Shown here: positions 19,748 through 29,726 of the stretch, piece after piece
Layout of the letters: each line of letters opens with the position of its first letter
How positions within the stretch are numbered: position 1 is the stretch's first letter
Assembly (NCBI RefSeq): GCF_001435525.1
Contig: NZ_AZDP01000089.1
Coordinates: forward strand, 1 to 35,300
From: Levilactobacillus koreensis JCM 16448
GTDB lineage: Bacteria; Bacillota; Bacilli; Lactobacillales; Lactobacillaceae
Length of the DNA stretch: 35,300 nucleotides
Direction: 5' to 3'
Notes under the pieces: model-generated
Databases searched by the model: none
The model's input: the letters and a program-made list of their open reading frames with translations, nothing else
Told to the model about the DNA's origin: nothing
Made by a program: the position numbers and the translations under genes

Positions 19748-20644
19748 ATGAGAATTATGTTAGAAAATAAACGTGAGGTGGGCAAACACCTCCTAATTAT
19801 GCTGGGATCGGCGGCCATTACGGCGCTCGCCCTGAACGAATTCTTGGTCCCAGGCAAGATTTTCAGTGCTGGGATTAACGGAATCTCACAGATTATTGCG
19901 ACGCTCCTGCAGATGGGCGGGATCCACCTGAGCACCGGGTGGTTCATCCTACTGTTCAACGTGCCCATTGGAATCTTAGGGTGGTTTAAGGTGGGCCGCG
20001 GGTTCACAATCTACTCAATCTTTGTGGCGGTCCTGACGTCTGTTCTGGCCATCGTGATCCCGGTGAATAACATCTCGGATAACCCGTTGCTGGCAGCCCT
20101 GTTTGGGGGAATCCTGACGGGGGTCGGTGTGGCCTACCCGTTGAAAAATGGTTTCTCGACCGGGGGGATGGATATCATCGCCGTGGTCCTTGAGCAAACG
20201 ACGGGGAGAACGATTGGGACGCTCATGATGATGATCAACTTTAGCATCGTCATCTTAGCTGGCTTCCTGTTTGGCTGGCCGAGTGCTTTATACACGATCA
20301 TCTCAATTTATGCAATGTCGCGGGTGGTCGATAGCATTCATACCGGCCATCAGAAATTGACAGCCTTTATCGTCACCACGCAACAGGATGCCGTCATTAG
20401 TGAGTTAAACAAGACGTTGATTCGGGGGATTACGGTCATGCCCTCGTTTGGCGCGTACACCCGCAAGGACAGCGTGGTCCTGATGACCGTTATTTCGCGG
20501 TATGAACTTTATGCATTGGAGCACGCGGTCAAGAGTATCGACCCCCACGCCTTCGTCAACCTGGTCAGCACCGTCGACATTGAGGGAAACTTCTATAATG
20601 AACGGGAACAGTTGAAGTTGAGACAGACCACCGAACAAAAATAG
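19748..20644 (+). CDS. YitT family membrane protein
   Basis: The 298-residue product has five to six membrane segments in the first ~190 residues (for example LLIMLGSAAITALALNEFLV, with LVPGKIFSAGINGISQI after it) and a soluble C-terminal DUF2179-like domain (GITVMPSFGAYTRKDSVVLM). This is the YitT_membrane/DUF2179 architecture, whose function is not known. ATG 19748 is chosen because AGAGG lies 6 nt upstream; the frame is open back to 19712. It is divergent from the dipeptidase operon. Confidence 0.88.
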   Translation: MRIMLENKREVGKHLLIMLGSAAITALALNEFLVPGKIFSAGINGISQIIATLLQMGGIHLSTGWFILLFNVPIGILGWFKVGRGFTIYSIFVAVLTSVLAIVIPVNNISDNPLLAALFGGILTGVGVAYPLKNGFSTGGMDIIAVVLEQTTGRTIGTLMMMINFSIVILAGFLFGWPSALYTIISIYAMSRVVDSIHTGHQKLTAFIVTTQQDAVISELNKTLIRGITVMPSFGAYTRKDSVVLMTVISRYELYALEHAVKSIDPHAFVNLVSTVDIEGNFYNEREQLKLRQTTEQK

Positions 20645-20653
20645 GCGAGAGAA

Positions 20654-20682
20654 TTGCCCCAACTGGTCCGAACCGGTATAAT
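20654..20682 (+). promoter_or_regulatory. Promoter of tautomerase gene
   Basis: TTGCCC (20654-20659), 17 nt, and consensus TATAAT (20677-20682). Transcription would start near 20689, about 28 nt before the ATG. Confidence 0.7.
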
Positions 20683-20716
20683 GATACTATTCACATAGAG
20701 AAGGGATCGAATTTAA

Positions 20717-20905
20717 ATGCCAATTGTCAACATTGATTTAATCGCTGGCCGCTCACAAGACCAACTCAAAGCCTTAGTCCAAGACGTCACCGCTGCTGTG
20801 ACCAAGAATACGGGTGCTCCAGCCGAACACGTCCACGTCATTTTACGCGAAATGCAACCTAACCGTTACGGTGTGGCCGGCGTTTTGAAGAGCGACGAAA
20901 AGTAA
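20717..20905 (+). CDS. 4-oxalocrotonate tautomerase family protein
   Basis: The 62-residue protein starts MPIVNIDLIAGRSQDQL. Removal of Met leaves the N-terminal proline that is the catalytic base in this family. It continues with a typical helix and the VHVILREMQPNRYGVAG strand region. Small stand-alone members of this type (like B. subtilis YwhB) are common in Firmicutes, with no certain physiological substrate. It is transcribed alone between its own promoter and terminator. Confidence 0.92.
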   Translation: MPIVNIDLIAGRSQDQLKALVQDVTAAVTKNTGAPAEHVHVILREMQPNRYGVAGVLKSDEK

Positions 20906-20924
20906 ATTTTACAGAAAAACTTAT

Positions 20925-20966
20925 AAACCGCCACCAACCCGACTATTTAGCCATTGGTGGCGGTTT
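20925..20966 (+). terminator. Terminator after tautomerase gene
   Basis: A perfect 13-bp stem (AAACCGCCACCAA / TTGGTGGCGGTTT) with a 16-nt loop, followed by TTCATTTAT. Confidence 0.75.
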
Positions 20967-20981
20967 CATTTATAAAAAGAA

Positions 20982-21010
20982 TTGGCGTAGCCGTCACTTT
21001 TAGGTATACT
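20982..21010 (+). promoter_or_regulatory. Promoter of glpK
   Basis: TTGGCG (20982-20987), 17 nt, TATACT (21005-21010). It leaves a leader of about 60 nt. No clear cre site was recognised around it. Confidence 0.6.
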
Positions 21011-21063
21011 AGTAACAAGTGCGACATCACGGCAGAAAGTGGCCGTTGCTAACGAACGAATGA

Positions 21064-22581
<1,518 letters not shown>

Positions 22582-22597
22582 TTAGTTGTAAACGACA

Positions 22598-22633
22598 AAA
22601 TCCCTTAGCACGTAAGTGTGCTGAGGGATTTTT
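22598..22633 (+). terminator. Terminator of glpK
   Basis: AAATCCCTTAGCAC pairs with GTGCTGAGGGATTT (one G.T), followed by five T. A strong rho-independent terminator. Confidence 0.85.
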
Positions 22634-22643
22634 AATTGGCGTG

Positions 22644-22663
22644 AATTGGCCGCGCTCCGGCTG
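22644..22663 (-). repeat. Terminal fragment of the dispersed repeat
   Basis: AATTGGCCGC GCTCCGGCTG matches the reverse complement of the 3' end of copy A (19 of 20) and of copy D over 17 nt without a mismatch. The rest of the element is missing. Confidence 0.55.
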
Positions 22664-22713
22664 TGTTCTATCACAGCGATTGCTGAAAGTCTTGCGAACT
22701 TAATTATTTCTAG

Positions 22714-23589
22714 CTAATGATTTACTCTTTGGGCAATAGCAAAGGCATAGAACTTAATGGTTAGGGGAGCATTATCTTTAACCTTGTTGCCCGTCGTGTT
22801 TTCGGCAATATATAACCCAATTTGATAGTTCTTTAGATGGTTTAGTTTTGCAGTTGTTAATCCGTAGTCTTTTGCTAGAATACGCTTAACTTTCTTGACT
22901 CGGGTAGCAGTTGCGACATTATTACTCTTCTTTAAGTAGGCAGTCACCTTAGGGAAATACGTAATATGTGTGTAGTTTTTGGTCTTTAGGGAGCTGGATT
23001 TAACATCGGGAAGAGACGGATCTTCATCGGACATGGTTTCCGCGAATTTATAAGCAGCAATATTAGTTAAATCTAAGTTTAACTTCATATTTGGTAATGC
23101 TTTGACTAAAGCCTTAGTAATTTTTTGTGATTTAGAGTATTTAATGTAATTGGCATAGTCTGCGTTATTGGAAAACTCTGCTAATCGAACATAACGGCTC
23201 TTGAGCTGATCCATTGCTAATCCTTTGGTCAAATATCCACGCCAAACATAGCCAAGCGTTCCTTTAGGATGCTTTTTGGTGCCACCAGCATCGACATAAT
23301 AATAGACGGCTTTTGTGTTTCCATGTTTAAGAACCGCAATTGAATTAAGTGTGAACGTCGTGTTGGGACGATCGGTCAAATATCCGTATCGTTTAGTGTG
23401 CTTCTTGTTCCAAAGAGCAACTTTTTTATTGGGGCACTTTGCCCGATAAGAAGTTGCTGGCACGTTGTACCACTTCTCTGAAACTACTGTGTACTTTGTT
23501 GCAGCTTGAACTGATGGGGAAAATATGATACATAATGCAATGCCAAGTGTTACACCAAAAACAATACCTAGTCTACTTCTTAATTTCAT
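22714..23589 (-). CDS. Secreted protein of unknown function
   Basis: The 291-residue product has a signal peptide: basic MKLRSRLG, a hydrophobic core GIVFGVTLGIALCIIF, and a likely cleavage at VQA|ATKY. The mature part begins with a beta-rich lysine/tyrosine-rich segment (KWYNVPATSY, KRYGYLTDRP, YYYVDAGGTKKHPKGTLGYV) that resembles the SH3-like cell-wall-binding modules of lactobacilli. The rest is helical and unrecognised. ATG 23589 has GAGGAG 8 nt upstream; a GTG at 23598 overlaps that site and is unlikely. It is richer in AAA/AAT codons and AT than its neighbours, which suggests recent transfer or weak expression. Confidence 0.75.
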   Translation of the reverse strand: MKLRSRLGIVFGVTLGIALCIIFSPSVQAATKYTVVSEKWYNVPATSYRAKCPNKKVALWNKKHTKRYGYLTDRPNTTFTLNSIAVLKHGNTKAVYYYVDAGGTKKHPKGTLGYVWRGYLTKGLAMDQLKSRYVRLAEFSNNADYANYIKYSKSQKITKALVKALPNMKLNLDLTNIAAYKFAETMSDEDPSLPDVKSSSLKTKNYTHITYFPKVTAYLKKSNNVATATRVKKVKRILAKDYGLTTAKLNHLKNYQIGLYIAENTTGNKVKDNAPLTIKFYAFAIAQRVNH

Positions 23590-23829
23590 AACCCTCACTC
23601 CTCTTGCCTAAGTCTACCACAAATTGGAGAGGGTTTAGCATCATGCTCGATGGTTAAGATAAGCTAAATCATGGAATTAGGCGATGAAATTTTACAATTC
23701 CTATTCCTACCCACAGCTTGGCGTAAACAGACCCGGACGCCGGCCTTATTTGAGCGTGGTTATAACCCGAGTTGAGGTTCAGCTTTACCTGGTGTTTTTA
23801 CTGGCTGGATGATAGCGGTAAATAGTTCC

Positions 23830-24339
23830 TTACAGAAATTCCTGAATTGCCGCGTACTTGGGTTCCCAGTCAATCTCGTGGTAACTAAGGCAGGGCTGTT
23901 GAAGCAGATTGGTCAGTAAGGCGTACTTGTTGGGCTTATCAAGGAAGAAGTAGGCGCGGGGAGCTACGAAGCCTGGATCGACTTGCTGAAGTTGTTCACG
24001 AGATAGTTGAGGCAAGGTCGCCACAGATTTGACAGGGAGCGCCACACCTTGGTCTGCCAGATAGGTCGTCAGATCGGCGGGAGAATCCGCTTGAAGTCGC
24101 GTGCCAATCTGAATTAGGTCAGAGGTCGGACGGATGATTGGTTGGTCGAAGGTGAGAAAAAGGTGTAAGCCACCAGCGGGACCGGTTGTGTAGATGAAGG
24201 CTTGAAACGGGTGTTGGAAGAACCGCCGGCGGTATTCGATGATTTTACGACCGGACAGGATATCCGCTGTCGGTTGTGGGTGGAGCGACATGAGTAGAGT
24301 AGGCAGTTGCGGATTGTAGTGTGCTTGAATTAGGGGCAT
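23830..24339 (-). CDS. ASCH/PUA-like domain protein
   Basis: The 169-residue protein contains ILSGRKIIEYRRRFF at about residues 27-41, the pattern of an ASCH (PUA-like) domain, which is thought to bind RNA or modified nucleotides. The first ~15 residues (MPLIQAHYNPQLPT) precede the usual MSLHPQP start of such proteins. AAAGGAGA sits 8 nt upstream of the ATG, supporting 24339. Function unknown; the gene stands alone. Confidence 0.65.
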   Translation of the reverse strand: MPLIQAHYNPQLPTLLMSLHPQPTADILSGRKIIEYRRRFFQHPFQAFIYTTGPAGGLHLFLTFDQPIIRPTSDLIQIGTRLQADSPADLTTYLADQGVALPVKSVATLPQLSREQLQQVDPGFVAPRAYFFLDKPNKYALLTNLLQQPCLSYHEIDWEPKYAAIQEFL

Positions 24340-24612
24340 GGGGGAATCTCCTTTCAGGTGATCATGAGTTTAAAATTTATTAGTTGAGAAAAATCTGAGT
24401 TCAAGATAAATCATACCCTAAATATTGACTGACGATGGTTGAATTAAATTGTAGTCCGTAAAATGACAGTTTAAAAGATTTCTCAACTTAAGCGTATAAT
24501 TAAGCCTTCTGTAAGAAAATACGGCTGATTTTACAGCGACCCGTTTTTAGGGGGAATACGTGAAGGCCCTTACAAACTGCGGTATACTATGTCCTAAAAG
24601 GAGGAATCGGTG

Positions 24613-25767
24613 ATGGCAGTCTTTACGGATCAGCAAAAAATTGAGTTATTAAGTGATTTGGTGGCGATTCACTCGGTCAACGGTAACGAAGTCGCGGTGG
24701 CCCAATACTTGCAAAAATTGTTGGGGCAACACGATATTCAGGCAGAATTAATCCCGCTCAGTGAGGGCCGGACGAATTTGATCGCTGAGATTGGTCAAGG
24801 AAGTCCCGTTTTAGGCGTTTCTGGTCATATGGATGTCGTGGACCCCGGCGACACGACGCAGTGGCACAGTGACCCCTTTAAGCTGACTGAACGTAATGGC
24901 CGACTATATGGTCGGGGGGCCAACGATATGAAGTCGGGTTTGGTTGCCCTCGTGGTTGCGCTGATTGAATTGCACGCCGCGGGGCAACCCCAACACGGCC
25001 GGATTCGACTCATGGCGACCGTGGGTGAAGAAGTTGGTGAACTAGGGTCCGCCGCATTCTTTGATCAGGGAACCATGGCTGATGTCGATGCCTTACTGAT
25101 CGGCGAACCCACCGGCTATCACATCTTTTACGCCCACAAGGGGTCCATGGATATCCGGTTATCGTCGCAAGGCAAGGCGGCGCACAGCTCGATGCCTGAA
25201 CTAGGCGCCAACGCCATCGACCCATTGCTGGCGATTTTAAATCAAGCCAACGTGGCCTTTCGTGACAGTGACCGCGCCAATGAGTTGTTGGGTCAGTTGA
25301 CGTTTAACACGACCGTTTTACATGGTGGTGAGCAGGTTAATTCGATTCCCGCAACCGCTACAGCCGAAATGAACGTGCGAACGATTCCCGAATTTGACAA
25401 CGCCGCCGTCATCGCGACCCTCCAGAACTTGGTCGACCAGCAGAATGATCAGGGAGCACAGGTCGCCATGGATGTCTTCATGTCCCAGTGGCCGGTGGAA
25501 GAACCGCAGGATACGCCGCTGAGTAATCTGGCCGCAAGCGTGGGCGAACCGTTTGCTGGTGAAGCGATTCCTAAGCTAGCGTTGCCCGCCGTGACCGATG
25601 CCTCGAACCTGTTGAAGCAAAAGGGCCACAAGTTCCCATTTGTCGTCTTTGGTCCCGGCAACGAATCCGCTCATCAAATCGACGAGTACGTTGACCGCCA
25701 GATGTTCCTGGACTTCACGACGTTGTACCAGAAGTTATTTGTGGCTTATCTGAATCGAGAAAAATAA
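24613..25767 (+). CDS. M20 metallopeptidase, ArgE/DapE type
   Basis: Zinc-dependent hydrolase of the M20 family, 384 residues, annotated in relatives as succinyl-diaminopimelate desuccinylase or acetylornithine deacetylase. Metal ligands are in place: H72 and catalytic D74 (GVSGHMDVVD), D105 (GRGANDMKSG), E139-E140 (TVGEEVG), E165 (IGEPTG) and the late His in NESAHQID. The dimerisation domain lies around residues 180-290. ATG 24613 is chosen over GTG 24610 because AAGGAGG is 8 nt upstream. A TATACT at 24583-24588 is a possible -10. The exact substrate cannot be told: no other lysine or arginine gene is adjacent. Confidence 0.9.
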   Translation: MAVFTDQQKIELLSDLVAIHSVNGNEVAVAQYLQKLLGQHDIQAELIPLSEGRTNLIAEIGQGSPVLGVSGHMDVVDPGDTTQWHSDPFKLTERNGRLYGRGANDMKSGLVALVVALIELHAAGQPQHGRIRLMATVGEEVGELGSAAFFDQGTMADVDALLIGEPTGYHIFYAHKGSMDIRLSSQGKAAHSSMPELGANAIDPLLAILNQANVAFRDSDRANELLGQLTFNTTVLHGGEQVNSIPATATAEMNVRTIPEFDNAAVIATLQNLVDQQNDQGAQVAMDVFMSQWPVEEPQDTPLSNLAASVGEPFAGEAIPKLALPAVTDASNLLKQKGHKFPFVVFGPGNESAHQIDEYVDRQMFLDFTTLYQKLFVAYLNREK

Positions 25768-25776
25768 GGACTAAAC

Positions 25777-25969
25777 TGGTCGCACTCCGGCTGCCAGGGA
25801 TTTCGCCTGCTGTGGGGACGCTTCAGACTGGAAGGCCCCCAGTCTTCTCGCTCGATTTGAAGCCGCGAAGAACGCGAGTCTTCAAAGTCGCCCGTGCTGT
25901 AAGCCGGCTAAGAAAATCGCCAGCTAACACCACCTCCACGGCTGGCTACATTCCTGTCCTCCTTCGGCT
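25777..25969 (-). repeat. Structured dispersed repeat, copy B
   Basis: Reverse orientation, about 193 bp, more diverged than A and D. The same order of elements is kept: AGCCGAAGGAGG start, a long stem GTGGTGTTAGCTGGC/GCCGGCTTACAGCAC (13 of 15 pairs), TTTGAAG/CTTCAAA with inner CGCG/CGCG, and AGACTGG/CCAGTCT, which is a perfect 7-bp stem where copy A has GGAC/GTCC. Located between two convergent genes. Any frame across it is an artefact. Confidence 0.85.
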
Positions 25970-26129
25970 CTGGTTGTACTCGTTCAACTATAGTTTCGTA
26001 ACAATTATGATAGCAATTAGTTCAGCTATAAGAAGAAAACAGTATTGACGAAACAGTATTGACCGGTAAGCCGATGGAGAAATTTTAGCGGGATTTGTTA
26101 GTCAAGTATGTTCAAATTTATAAACCTTC
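25970..26129. other. Intergenic, no gene seen
   Basis: AT-rich spacer between repeat copy B and the HAD gene terminator. A direct repeat of ACAGTATTGAC near 26040-26062 is the only structure noticed. Confidence 0.5.
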
Positions 26130-26177
26130 AAAAAATGCCGTCAATCCTCAAGTAACAGTTTGAGAACTGGCAGCATT
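26130..26177 (-). terminator. Terminator of HAD phosphatase gene
   Basis: On the - strand a long imperfect hairpin (AATGC ... GCATT closing pairs, TTCTCAA/TTGAGGA inside, several G.U pairs) ends in six T. It follows the stop by a few bases. Confidence 0.7.
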
Positions 26178-26183
26178 CGTCAT

Positions 26184-26996
26184 CTATTCAGCTAATTTCA
26201 AGTAGTCTTGCAAGTAGTTGGCTAAGCCGTCGTGGTCGTTGTCTAACGGTGTGATATCGTTGGCCAGACCTTTGATGGTTGGTGTGGCGTTTTGCATGGC
26301 GACACCCCAGCCGGCATAGTCGATCATGGCCGAGTCGTTGTGTTCGTCCCCAAAGGCCACGATGTTCTTGCGCTCAACGTGGAAGTGGTGGGCAAGGACC
26401 TCAACGCCAGTGGCCTTTTGCACGCCCTTGACGCCCAGTTCAACAACGGAGTTTGGACCGCCCCAAGGCGCAGCGTCGATGACATCACCGAAGTTGTGTT
26501 TGAGGTAGCTCAACAGGTGTTCCTGGTGGCTCCGTTCAACGGCAACCGTCAAACTAGTCGGGTTTTCCTGCAGCGTCTTTTGGTTGAGAATCTGATTACT
26601 TTTGAGAACAGGGGGGAAGAAGCCGACTTCGACGGGGTGGTCGCGAACAGCAAGAAACATGTTCTTACCTTCGGCGGCAATCATGTCGATTCCGAGCTCT
26701 TCACGGTGTTGCAAGAGGTCGTAAGCGACTTCCTTGTTGATGGTGTATTGATATTCGCCTTGCCAATGATGGTGGGGGATGTGCCCCAGGCTACCGTTGA
26801 AATTAATCATCGGGCCATCCAGCTTTAACTCGTCATAGATACCTTCGGAAATTCGATTGGGCCGGCCCGTCACGATACTGACGATGTGCCCGGCTTGGCG
26901 AGCTTGAGCCAAAACGGTTTTAGTTTTAGGGGAGAGTTGGGCAGCCGCGTTTAAGGTCGTGCCGTCCAGGTCGATTGCAATTAATTTTCGTTCCAT
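26184..26996 (-). CDS. Cof-type HAD-superfamily phosphatase
   Basis: The 270-residue protein has HAD motif I at D9/D11 (IAIDLDGTTLN), motif II in SIVTGR, and motif IV GDEHNDSAMIDYAG, with a large cap domain (type C2B) between. This is the Cof/YidA-type of sugar phosphate and nucleotide phosphatases; the substrate cannot be told. ATG 26996 is preferred over 27005 because GAGGTG lies 6 nt upstream. Transcribed alone toward a strong terminator. Confidence 0.9.
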   Translation of the reverse strand: MERKLIAIDLDGTTLNAAAQLSPKTKTVLAQARQAGHIVSIVTGRPNRISEGIYDELKLDGPMINFNGSLGHIPHHHWQGEYQYTINKEVAYDLLQHREELGIDMIAAEGKNMFLAVRDHPVEVGFFPPVLKSNQILNQKTLQENPTSLTVAVERSHQEHLLSYLKHNFGDVIDAAPWGGPNSVVELGVKGVQKATGVEVLAHHFHVERKNIVAFGDEHNDSAMIDYAGWGVAMQNATPTIKGLANDITPLDNDHDGLANYLQDYLKLAE

Positions 26997-27109
26997 AGAG
27001 AACACCTCACAATTTATTTTATGGATTAAATTTTCTGAAAAGAAGCTAGCCTGTTTAATTTAACATAGTTACAGTGAAAATGCGACTATTCCCCTCTGTC
27101 GGGTAGAGA

Positions 27110-27195
27110 CTCGTTATAAAAACGCGTATAATAAACGAGGCAAAACGGGGTCAACTCGTTATAAATGTAATATACAAATAATTAGTTGTAACTAA
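27110..27195 (+). promoter_or_regulatory. Promoter region of rsmF with repeated boxes
   Basis: TATAAT at 27127-27132 is the -10; the -35 is poor. It lies inside the inverted repeat CTCGTT ... AACGAG (about 27110-27139). The 11-mer CTCGTTATAAA recurs near 27157. A second palindrome TTAGTT-GT-AACTAA sits at 27182-27195 just before the ribosome binding site. Confidence 0.45.
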
Positions 27196-27213
27196 CAAAA
27201 TGGAGGAATAACG

Positions 27214-28572
27214 GTGAATTTACCTGACGACTTTATAACCAAGTATCGACGCTTATTAGGGGCAGAAGCGGATGACTTTTTGGCCAGTTTTGACACGCCT
27301 AGTACCGCAGGCTATCGGGTCAATCCGGCCCATCACGACTTACCAGCAACGGTTACGGAGACACCGGCAGTGCCCTACGCCAAATTTGGTCATTACGGGG
27401 CGGTCAGTGGTCGCAGCCTGATGCACCAGAGCGGAGCTGTTTACAGTCAGGAACCGAGCGCCATGTTCGTGGGTGCCACGGCCGCACCACAGGCTGGTGA
27501 ACGGGTCTTGGATCTCTGTGCGGCGCCCGGGGGCAAGACGACCCATTTGGCCAGTTATCTCCGGGGGACGGGCCTGCTGGTCACCAACGAGATCAACCGA
27601 AAACGAGTAAAGGTCTTAGCCGAAAACGTAGAACGATTCGGCGTCAAGTCGGCCGTGATCCTCAACGACTCGCCCGACCGGCTGAGTCCCGTCTTTCCCG
27701 ACTACTTTGACAAGGTGCTAGTTGATGCTCCGTGCTCCGGTGAAGGCATGTTTCGCAAAGACCCAGACGCCATGTCGTACTGGTCTTTGGATTACGTTGA
27801 AGACTGTGCAACGCGTCAACGAGAGATCCTGACGGAAGCCGTTAAGATGGTGAAGCCGGGCGGTCAACTGATCTATTCGACCTGCACGTTTGCGCCCGAA
27901 GAAGACGAACAGATGATGGCGTGGGTCTTGAAAACATTCCCCGACTTTCATTTAGTTCCCATCACTAAGACTGGGGGCGTCGTGGACGCTCGGCCGGAAT
28001 GGGCGGATGGTAATCCAGAGCTCGCCAAGGCAGCGCGTTTATTTCCTCACTTGATGCAGGGGGAAGGCCATTTCGTTGCAAAATTAGAACGGGATGCCGG
28101 CGACGCCCGGACACCGCGGGGGCAGGCTAAATTGGGCACTGAACTGACCAGCGACCAGCGAAAATTGTGGCAAGATTTTGCCCAGACCGTGTTGGGCCAT
28201 GCCGTGGCGGGCCAATTGATCACCGTCAAGGACCAGCTCTTTGCCGTTCCCGACGATTTGCCCGATTTGAAGAAAGCCCATATCTTCCGGCCCGGGTTAC
28301 ATCTGGGGACGTTTAAGAAGAATCGGTTCGAACCGGCTTATGCGTTAGCCTTGGCTAGTGCGGATGAACCGGCGACGCAGACGTTGGCCATTACCGATGA
28401 GCAGTGGCGAGCGTGGGTCCACGGTGAAACGTTTACGTTGGCTACGGCCCCAACCAAGGGCTGGTATCTGTTGACCTGTGACCAGCAACCGGTTGGCTTT
28501 GGGAAAGTCGTTGGCCAGACCGTCAAGAACTTCTTCCCTAAAGGATTGCGGTTCACGGTTTACGACGATTAA
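27214..28572 (+). CDS. rsmF: RsmF-like rRNA cytosine-C5 methyltransferase
   Basis: NOL1/NOP2/Sun family SAM-dependent RNA m5C methyltransferase, 452 residues. The SAM motif VLDLCAAPGGKTTHLA is at about 105-120; motif IV VDAPCSGEGMFRKDP supplies one catalytic Cys and motif VI YSTCTFAPEEDEQ the other. The C-terminal part is a PUA-like RNA-binding domain as in RsmF/YebU. The start is GTG 27214 with TGGAGGA about 7 nt upstream. Likely acts on 16S rRNA, by family. Confidence 0.92.
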   Translation: MNLPDDFITKYRRLLGAEADDFLASFDTPSTAGYRVNPAHHDLPATVTETPAVPYAKFGHYGAVSGRSLMHQSGAVYSQEPSAMFVGATAAPQAGERVLDLCAAPGGKTTHLASYLRGTGLLVTNEINRKRVKVLAENVERFGVKSAVILNDSPDRLSPVFPDYFDKVLVDAPCSGEGMFRKDPDAMSYWSLDYVEDCATRQREILTEAVKMVKPGGQLIYSTCTFAPEEDEQMMAWVLKTFPDFHLVPITKTGGVVDARPEWADGNPELAKAARLFPHLMQGEGHFVAKLERDAGDARTPRGQAKLGTELTSDQRKLWQDFAQTVLGHAVAGQLITVKDQLFAVPDDLPDLKKAHIFRPGLHLGTFKKNRFEPAYALALASADEPATQTLAITDEQWRAWVHGETFTLATAPTKGWYLLTCDQQPVGFGKVVGQTVKNFFPKGLRFTVYDD

Positions 28573-28621
28573 AACTATTTGGTGTTAGCAAGATGTTGTT
28601 AAAATAGGATTAAACAATCTA

Positions 28622-28662
28622 AAAGAGCACATCGGAATTTTCGTTTTCCGGTGGCTCTTTTT
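28622..28662. terminator. Terminator between rsmF and fni
   Basis: AAAGAGC-A-C-ATCGGAA pairs with TTCCGGTGGCTCTTT (one bulged A, one G.U), with T-runs on both strands, so it can end both convergent units. Confidence 0.75.
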
Positions 28663-28672
28663 AATTTCTAAT

Positions 28673-29710
28673 CTAATAAGTGAGTTGTCGTTGGCGACAG
28701 TAGCTTTCTAACTCGGGTGAGAGCAGAAGTCGTCGTTGCTTTAGTGCCGCCAAATTGTAGCAGCCAAGTAATGTCATGATGCGCCGTAGACCGGCTTGCC
28801 ATTCCAGCAGCCTTGCCGTGGTGGTGGCCTCGTCAGTCTTGATCAGGCTGTGGAGAATCTGACCGGCACTCCCAACCAAGTTAGCACCGAGGGCCAGGGC
28901 CTTGGCTGCGTCCAACGGTTGCCGAATGCCACCGGTGGCGACTACTTGAAGTTGGGGAACGGTACGGGCCTCCAGTAAGGATTCCACCGTCGATTGGCCC
29001 CAACCATCGAGGTAGCTCAGTTCCTTTTCGGGCCGGCGGAAATTCTCGATTTGCACAAAGTTCGTCCCACCACGACCACTCAGGTCAACGTACTGCACAC
29101 CGACTTGGGCCAACCGCTGCAACGTTTCCCTAGCCATACCGAAGCCAACTTCCTTCACGATGACCGGCACGTTGACCCCCGCCACGACTTCGCCAATGCT
29201 GTCGAGCCAGTGAAAATCGCGGTCGCCCTCGGGCATGACCAACTCTTGAGCTACGTTGACGTGAATCTCTAAGGCGTCGGCGGCCAACATGTCGATCACG
29301 CGTTGCGCTTGGGCCACGGTGTGCCCGGCGCCCATATTGGCGAAGACGATGCCATCGGGGTTGTTTTCCCGTAACGGGGTGAAGGTCGCAATCGCGGCGT
29401 CATCCTGCAGGGCGATGCTCTGTGAACCGGTTGCCACGGGCATCCCGGTTGCGGCCGCAATTCGGCCCAGGGCGGCGTTGACCTTACCCGTCCGCGGACT
29501 GCCACCGGTCATGGCCTCAATCAGCAGGGGCACGGGCAACGTTAGCGGTCCCAGGTGCGTGCGGAGCTCCACGTCGGCGACACTCATTTCCGGTAAACTT
29601 TGATGAACGAAACGGAGCTGGTCGAATTGACTAGTGGCGTCTGGTGTATAAAATTTTTCGGCGAGGGACAGATGTTCGTCCTTGCGGTGGGCGTGACGTG
29701 ATAGGTCCAT
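28673..29710 (-). CDS. fni: Isopentenyl-diphosphate isomerase type 2
   Basis: FMN- and NADPH-dependent conversion of IPP to DMAPP. The 345-residue protein has the family marks RKDEH (9-13), EAMTGGS (65-71), [24 protein letters not shown] and [21 protein letters not shown] is 8 nt before the ATG. It is the last gene of the mevalonate operon, starting 16 nt after the mvaK2 stop. Confidence 0.96.
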   Translation of the reverse strand: MDLSRHAHRKDEHLSLAEKFYTPDATSQFDQLRFVHQSLPEMSVADVELRTHLGPLTLPVPLLIEAMTGGSPRTGKVNAALGRIAAATGMPVATGSQSIALQDDAAIATFTPLRENNPDGIVFANMGAGHTVAQAQRVIDMLAADALEIHVNVAQELVMPEGDRDFHWLDSIGEVVAGVNVPVIVKEVGFGMARETLQRLAQVGVQYVDLSGRGGTNFVQIENFRRPEKELSYLDGWGQSTVESLLEARTVPQLQVVATGGIRQPLDAAKALALGANLVGSAGQILHSLIKTDEATTTARLLEWQAGLRRIMTLLGCYNLAALKQRRLLLSPELESYCRQRQLTY

Positions 29711-29726
29711 GGTAACGGCTCCTTAA

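Noticed and set aside
25812-26048. 78-codon open frame on +
   Set aside because: It lies mostly within repeat copy B and is not kept in the other copies.
26292-26828. 178-codon open frame opposite the HAD gene
   Set aside because: Antisense shadow; the HAD motifs on the other strand are unmistakable.
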